Shown here in pieces: positions 59,836-64,000 of a stretch of DNA of 64,000 nt. The notes under the pieces were generated by a model. The model had not been told where the DNA came from, did not search any database, and saw nothing but the letters and a program-made list of their open reading frames with translations. This DNA is from Dryas octopetala. Taxonomy: Eukaryota; Streptophyta; Magnoliopsida; Rosales; Rosaceae. A program made the translations under genes and the position numbers. Each line of letters opens with the position of its first letter. Position 1 is the first letter of the stretch. Where the stretch lies: assembly GCA_963921425.1 (NCBI GenBank), contig OY992840.1, positions 498,501 to 562,500 on the forward strand, written 5' to 3'.

Positions 59836-60140
59836 ACACGAATCCCTTCCTCTAGAAGGAGTGAACCCGACCACTTCACTCGAAGTCCTTGACTCTCATT
59901 CCTTTTGAGGAATCTGCCCAAGGAAAGGCAATCCCAATGAAGAGAATTCCGTGTGACTCCCAATCCTGTGACGAGATCACCACTTCTCTCAGTAATGGAC
60001 TTCCTTGAATTCTTCCTTAGCCTTAGATGTCCTTTCATTGATTCTCGAACCTCCTTGGGCAGATTCCTCAAAAGGAATGAGAGTCAAGGACTTCGAGTGA
60101 AGTGGTCGGGTTCACTCCTTCTAGAGGAAGGGATTCGTGT
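59836..60140. repeat. ~90-bp near-perfect inverted repeat in organelle-derived insert
   Basis: The left arm (about 59836-59925, cgaatcccttcctctagaag ...) is repeated inverted at about 60050-60139 with no mismatch that I see except near the inner edge. The spacer is about 125 bp. Such repeats are common in plant mitochondrial DNA. Confidence 0.85.
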
Positions 60141-60269
60141 ACTGATTGCTTGCCTTAGCTTCCTTCTAATGCTCGAACTACACTCTGCTAGCTCCTATGC
60201 TTCCACTTTCAGACAGTTCCTAGAAAAGAAATACTAGATTGATAACAGGGAAGAGCACTATTTAAGACA

Positions 60270-61252
60270 GATATCCTCAAGGTTCTGGGTCGTTGAGCAC
60301 ACACATCCACTCGAAGTTCCTCCTGGAGCCCACCTAAGAAACAAGCTAGCAAGAGCTCGTCGGAAAAGTCTGGGGCACGATAAGCTAGCTTTGTGAATTG
60401 GGACTGATACTCAGCAACAGACCCCACCTGGTGGAGTTTTGCCAAAGCAGCTTGAAAGTCAAGTGGATCATAAAATCCAAAGCGTTGTAAGAGCATATCA
60501 GAGAACAATGCCCAATCCTTGGGGTAACGTGCTTAATACCATTGCTACCAAGCAGCGGCGTCGCCAATGAGATGCATAACAGCCACCCCCACCTTCCGAT
60601 TATTCGGAACTTAATAGTGATCGAAGAATTGGTCCGCTCGAGTAAGCCAATCCAGGGGATCCTCACCACTGAAATGATCAAGTTCTAACAGAAGATGGCG
60701 CAGAGAGGGTTGAAAAGGGTCTGGCGGGTGGGTGGGTTGTGGGTCAATGGGGAGGGAAAATTGTGGGGTTTGTGGGATGGTGGTGGGTGGGATATCAGGC
60801 TGAAAGGGGAAAGGCTGGTTGGTTTGGGGATAATGAGTATACAGTGGGGAAGAGTGGCCATGAGGGAGAGGATGAAGCCATGGTCGCATGGGTGTGTAGA
60901 TGGCATGGATGTGAGGGCGGGGAATGTGGGTGTGGGCAAAGTGTGGAGACGAAGTGGGTATAACATCGGTCAATGAAGTGGGAATTGTGTAGGAAGGGGA
61001 AGCAGAGAAAGAGCCAAAAGAAGGCAATACCGCAGTAGAACCATCGTCAACCAACACCGATTTGGGTCCCCGTCGTAACTGGCGGAACTCCTCCATGAAA
61101 TCTCTGCGATGCGCCTCCTGCTTGGAAGATAATGAAATGACAACATCACGGAGCTCCTGAACTTCCGATGTCACCTGGGCACGAAGAGATTGGAACAACA
61201 GCTCCATCGGGGAGCTCTCCACCACCGGCACAGCAGAGGAGTCAGATCCCAT
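60270..61252 (-). pseudogene. Chromovirus gag
   Basis: Starts MGSDSSAVPVVESS at 61252, with a Pro/His-rich linker and then LELDHFSGEDPLDWLTRADQF, the usual beginning of the gag core. In-frame stop codons at about 60612, 60549 and 60534 interrupt the conserved core. It resumes with FGFYDPLDFQAALAKLHQ and LACFLGGLQEELRVDV. Just past the RPRTL motif similarity ends, at the organelle-derived insert. Confidence 0.88.
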
Positions 61253-61259
61253 TCGAAGG

Positions 61260-61271
61260 GCTCTGATACCA
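61260..61271 (-). other. Chromovirus primer-binding site (tRNA-Met type)
   Basis: TGGTATCAGAGC on the minus strand, two bases from the LTR end. It is complementary to the 3' end of initiator tRNA-Met, the usual primer of plant gypsy and copia elements. Confidence 0.9.
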
Positions 61272-61273
61272 CT

Positions 61274-61543
61274 TAATAAAATACTAATACTGGAAGAGAG
61301 AAAATAAGAAAGGAATTCAATTCATTCATAACTCTGGTGTGATTCTTACAGTAGCATTAATACCCCGAGATGTCTAACTACACCTGGAGAATGTGACTCA
61401 CATAACTCAATCAACATATGTTGCACTATAAAATCCTATATAGCAGCTGACTCACAAATTAAAAATAATAGCAGCAATACAAATAAATGTAAAATATAAA
61501 AGAACTACCAAAACTCTACTGAAACTTATGTGGCATCCCATCA
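61274..61543 (-). repeat. Chromovirus 5' LTR
   Basis: Partner of the LTR at 53160-53435, with a short deletion relative to it (about 6 bp near 61420). Bounded by CCAAG on the outer side. Confidence 0.93.
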
Positions 61544-63505
61544 CCAAGCTCTCGTCGCCGGCCACCTCCAGCCGAACCCGACCATCGACGAGCTCCTCTT
61601 GCCGGTACAAACCCCCCACCAGCGCTCCTTGGCAGCCCAGCCCCGCGCGCATAGGAACAATGCCAGAAATCCACAGTTTCAGCTGCTTCTTCCTTCGCCG
61701 ATTTCGACCATCTTCTTTCGCCAACCACTGTGATCTCCGGTGGGTTTTCCTTCTCTCTTAGTAGGTTTTAATTCCCCTATGTTCTTGGTTGTTAAAAGTT
61801 AAGAAATTGAAACTTGTAATTGTGGGTTTAAGGCTATTTTCAGGTTCCCTTTAAATCTCAGAGTTGTGGGCTGTTATTGATGTTTTCTTGGACAAATTAC
61901 ATCCCCAGGGACTCCAATTGTTGTATAGAACTAGAAACTTAGAGTAATTTGGAGGATTTTGAATTCTTGGAGGAGTTGAATTCAAGGGTTGGAACCCATT
62001 TCGGGCCTGCTGGAAATCTCTGGGTTTTGTGGTGTTTTTGGCATAGCTTTGAGTAATTCTCCACTAGTAGAAACCTCCTAGTGCCGACCCCAATGAGAAA
62101 CTTTAAGAAATTATGAGTTTTGAGTGAGTTTGATCTTTGGAGCCGTCAATTTGGTCAGTGGCAGCAATGATGACGAATTTTTAGTTTCTAATTTTGATTT
62201 CTAGGGTATCTTTTGAGAGTCTTTTTTGGGAATGGTTATCGATTTTGGATAGAGTGAAAGTATTGGTAATGTTCAGATTGCATTTGGTCAGAGTTTGGGT
62301 ACTTTTCCGATACCGAACTAGCTCTAGAATAAATTATGGTTTTGGCTAAGCTCGATCTACATAATTAATTTTTAGTTTATGGTTGGTTTACTTTGTGTAT
62401 TTAACGAATTTGAGCCGGGAAGTTTTGGAACTAAGTAAAGTAGTGTAGGCTTAAGAGAAGAAGATTCTAATTCGTTGTGTTGAGCGAGAGTTGGCTGGGA
62501 AGTTAGGTTTCATACACACACACACACACCTTATTTGTCGTTGAGTCGAGACTAATTGTGTCACATGTTTTATTCTATAGGCCGACACGATTTGGAGGAG
62601 GATCGAAGCTAGGATTCTCACTATGAGTAGACTCTTGTTTCTTTAAATGATTTATGAAATTCGTGATTTATTTTGGATATGTAAATTTTAGTCGTGAAAC
62701 AGAAGTTTGAATAGACTTTTGGTTTTCTAAAGAATTCATGAAAATTCTATCAATCATTTCATACTTAATACCTTGGAAATTGATTTTAGGATTTGATCCT
62801 TGGTGTTAGATTTTGAATTTCAAATGCTATCATAAATAAATTTTTAACATTTGTCTTTATAAGTTGTTGGACATTGGAAGGGAATCTAGTTTCTTATTTT
62901 TATACACATGGGTTATTTCATATCTTGATTTATGGTAAAAAATATTTGATTGGTTTTATGTATTTGAATGTGATTTATTGAGGACTATTTTACTAGTTGT
63001 GCTTATGCATTGTGGATTGAGAATTTAAAGTTTCTGGGAATGATAAAGATATTTTCTATCCGTGAAAAAAGATATTATGTTTTGGTTATGGGAAATAGTT
63101 TCAACTACATTTTCAGTACCCTCCAGGTTATCGGATTGGATAGGTCTTTGAGACCTATTACGGCACACACATAGGATTTGGGTCATGTGTCGTGATGCTT
63201 AGCCCTTTGGGGGTGGCTCTTCGTGCACGCAAGACAGGATTATTGGTTCTGCATGCGTATGACAGATTCTTGGCTCTACGCATGTTGATATGTTCATAAA
63301 TTCACATCCTTTTATATTTCTCTTACTTAGTTTTTGTGAGTTCATTTGATTAAAAGCTTTAAATTTTATTTAGTTTTGTGTTTTTGGCTTCCGAGCAATA
63401 AAATGAGAAATTTCACCATTTATTCTGCTTAATAGATTTTGACATGAATCTAATTGGAGATAGAAGCTAACACCCTGTAGTTATTTCAGGTTAAATTTCG
63501 TGACA

Positions 63506-64000
63506 TTTGAAGACTTCTAAGATGTTCATTTTGAATTTCAAAGTCAGCCCAAAACTGCACCCGAGGAGAACTAAGTCAGCTACATTGTGTGAGACATAAC
63601 TTTTTGGTCCGAGCTTGGATTGAGGTATATAGCTTTCATGGAATGACAAGTAGTGATCCCTACTTACATATATATCATCGAATTTTGTGAAGCTTGCTTA
63701 ACCGTACAACTAAATGGAATTAATGAGGACAATTTGAGGTTAAGGCTTTTCCCATTCTCATTGAAGGACAAAGCTAAGCAATGGTTATACAAGTTACCGG
63801 CTGCAAGCATCCACACATGGAAGGAAATGCAAAAGAGCTTTCTCCAAAAGTTCTTTCCACCATCAAAGACCAATGCTCTTAGGCAACTCTTAATGCAATT
63901 TAGGGAGCAACCTAATGAGCTATTTCATGAAGCATGGGAGAGATTCAAAGATATGAAAAATTGTTGCCCTAATCATGGTCTCACCAAGTGGATGATTCTC
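63506..64000 (+). pseudogene. Start of a gypsy gag (Athila/Tat-like), runs off the window
   Basis: From about 63664 to the last base the plus strand is open and reads EFCEACLTVQLNG, LRLRLFPFSLKDKAKQWL, KFFPPSKTNAL, EAWERFKDM and CCPNHGLTKWMIL. This is the Retrotrans_gag domain of Athila/Tat-type elements. There is no ATG in the visible part and the start is decayed. 63506-63663 is a transition of unknown origin between the LTR-like end and this gag. Confidence 0.8.

Noticed and set aside
60685-60976. Gly/Trp-rich plus-strand frames
   Set aside because: They are antisense shadows of the Pro/His-rich gag linker on the minus strand.

Overview
This is plant nuclear DNA: AT-rich, with spliced genes (GT-AG introns), plastid-targeted products, and Ty1/copia, Ty3/gypsy (chromovirus), LINE, hAT, Mutator and PIF/Harbinger-type elements. 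The protein sequences look like a woody core eudicot, and Rosaceae is my guess, but the species cannot be fixed by eye. About four genes occupy a minor part of the window and most of the rest is nested transposable elements.

Genes. (1) 12478-13001 (-): a three-exon gene for a 96-aa single-span membrane protein of unknown function. (2) 27571-30185 (+): a six-exon cinnamoyl-CoA-reductase-like SDR gene with one GC-AG intron and what looks like a 7-bp deletion that frameshifts exon 4. (3) 31890-33716 (-): an eight-exon PsbP-domain protein, PPD3-like, with a twin-arginine thylakoid-lumen signal. (4) 43947-49818 (+): a four-exon MRS2/CorA Mg2+ transporter, closest to MRS2-4, with solo LTRs in introns 1 and 2 and a LINE fragment in intron 2. 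These genes do not form a pathway.

Layout. 1-12.4 kb: decayed LINE, copia and Harbinger-ORF1 remnants, a degenerate minisatellite and a hAT-like element. 13.3-20.3 kb: a long inverted repeat whose right arm was split by a 5.5-kb Harbinger-like element with 3-bp TSD TAA. The other arm preserves the uninterrupted site. The Harbinger element itself contains a 1.5-kb repeat that was hit by a hAT element. 20.35-24.7 kb: a second copy of that repeat, carrying two different insertions. 25-27.3 kb: MITEs and a 21-bp minisatellite. 34.3-35.5 kb: a hAT-like element related to the one at 21.3 kb. 36.4-39.3 kb: a copia element with both LTRs that keeps only gag and protease. 40.5-43.6 kb: a long palindrome holding a 9-bp-TSD Mutator-like element, with a hAT element at its edge. 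50.4-50.8 kb: a Mutator-type MITE.

52.2-63.5 kb: a decayed large LTR interrupted by a Reina-like chromovirus (53160-61543, minus strand, TSD CCAAG). The chromovirus is split in its integrase by a 2.03-kb TG..CA insertion (TSD TAAGG) and in its gag by about 1 kb of organelle-derived DNA: plastid rpoC2, plastid trnE and its spacer, and mitochondrial-looking DNA with a near-perfect 90-bp inverted repeat. The window ends inside the gag of another gypsy element. Many boundaries here are supported by target-site duplications or by an empty site preserved in a sister copy, so the order of insertion can be partly read from the sequence.
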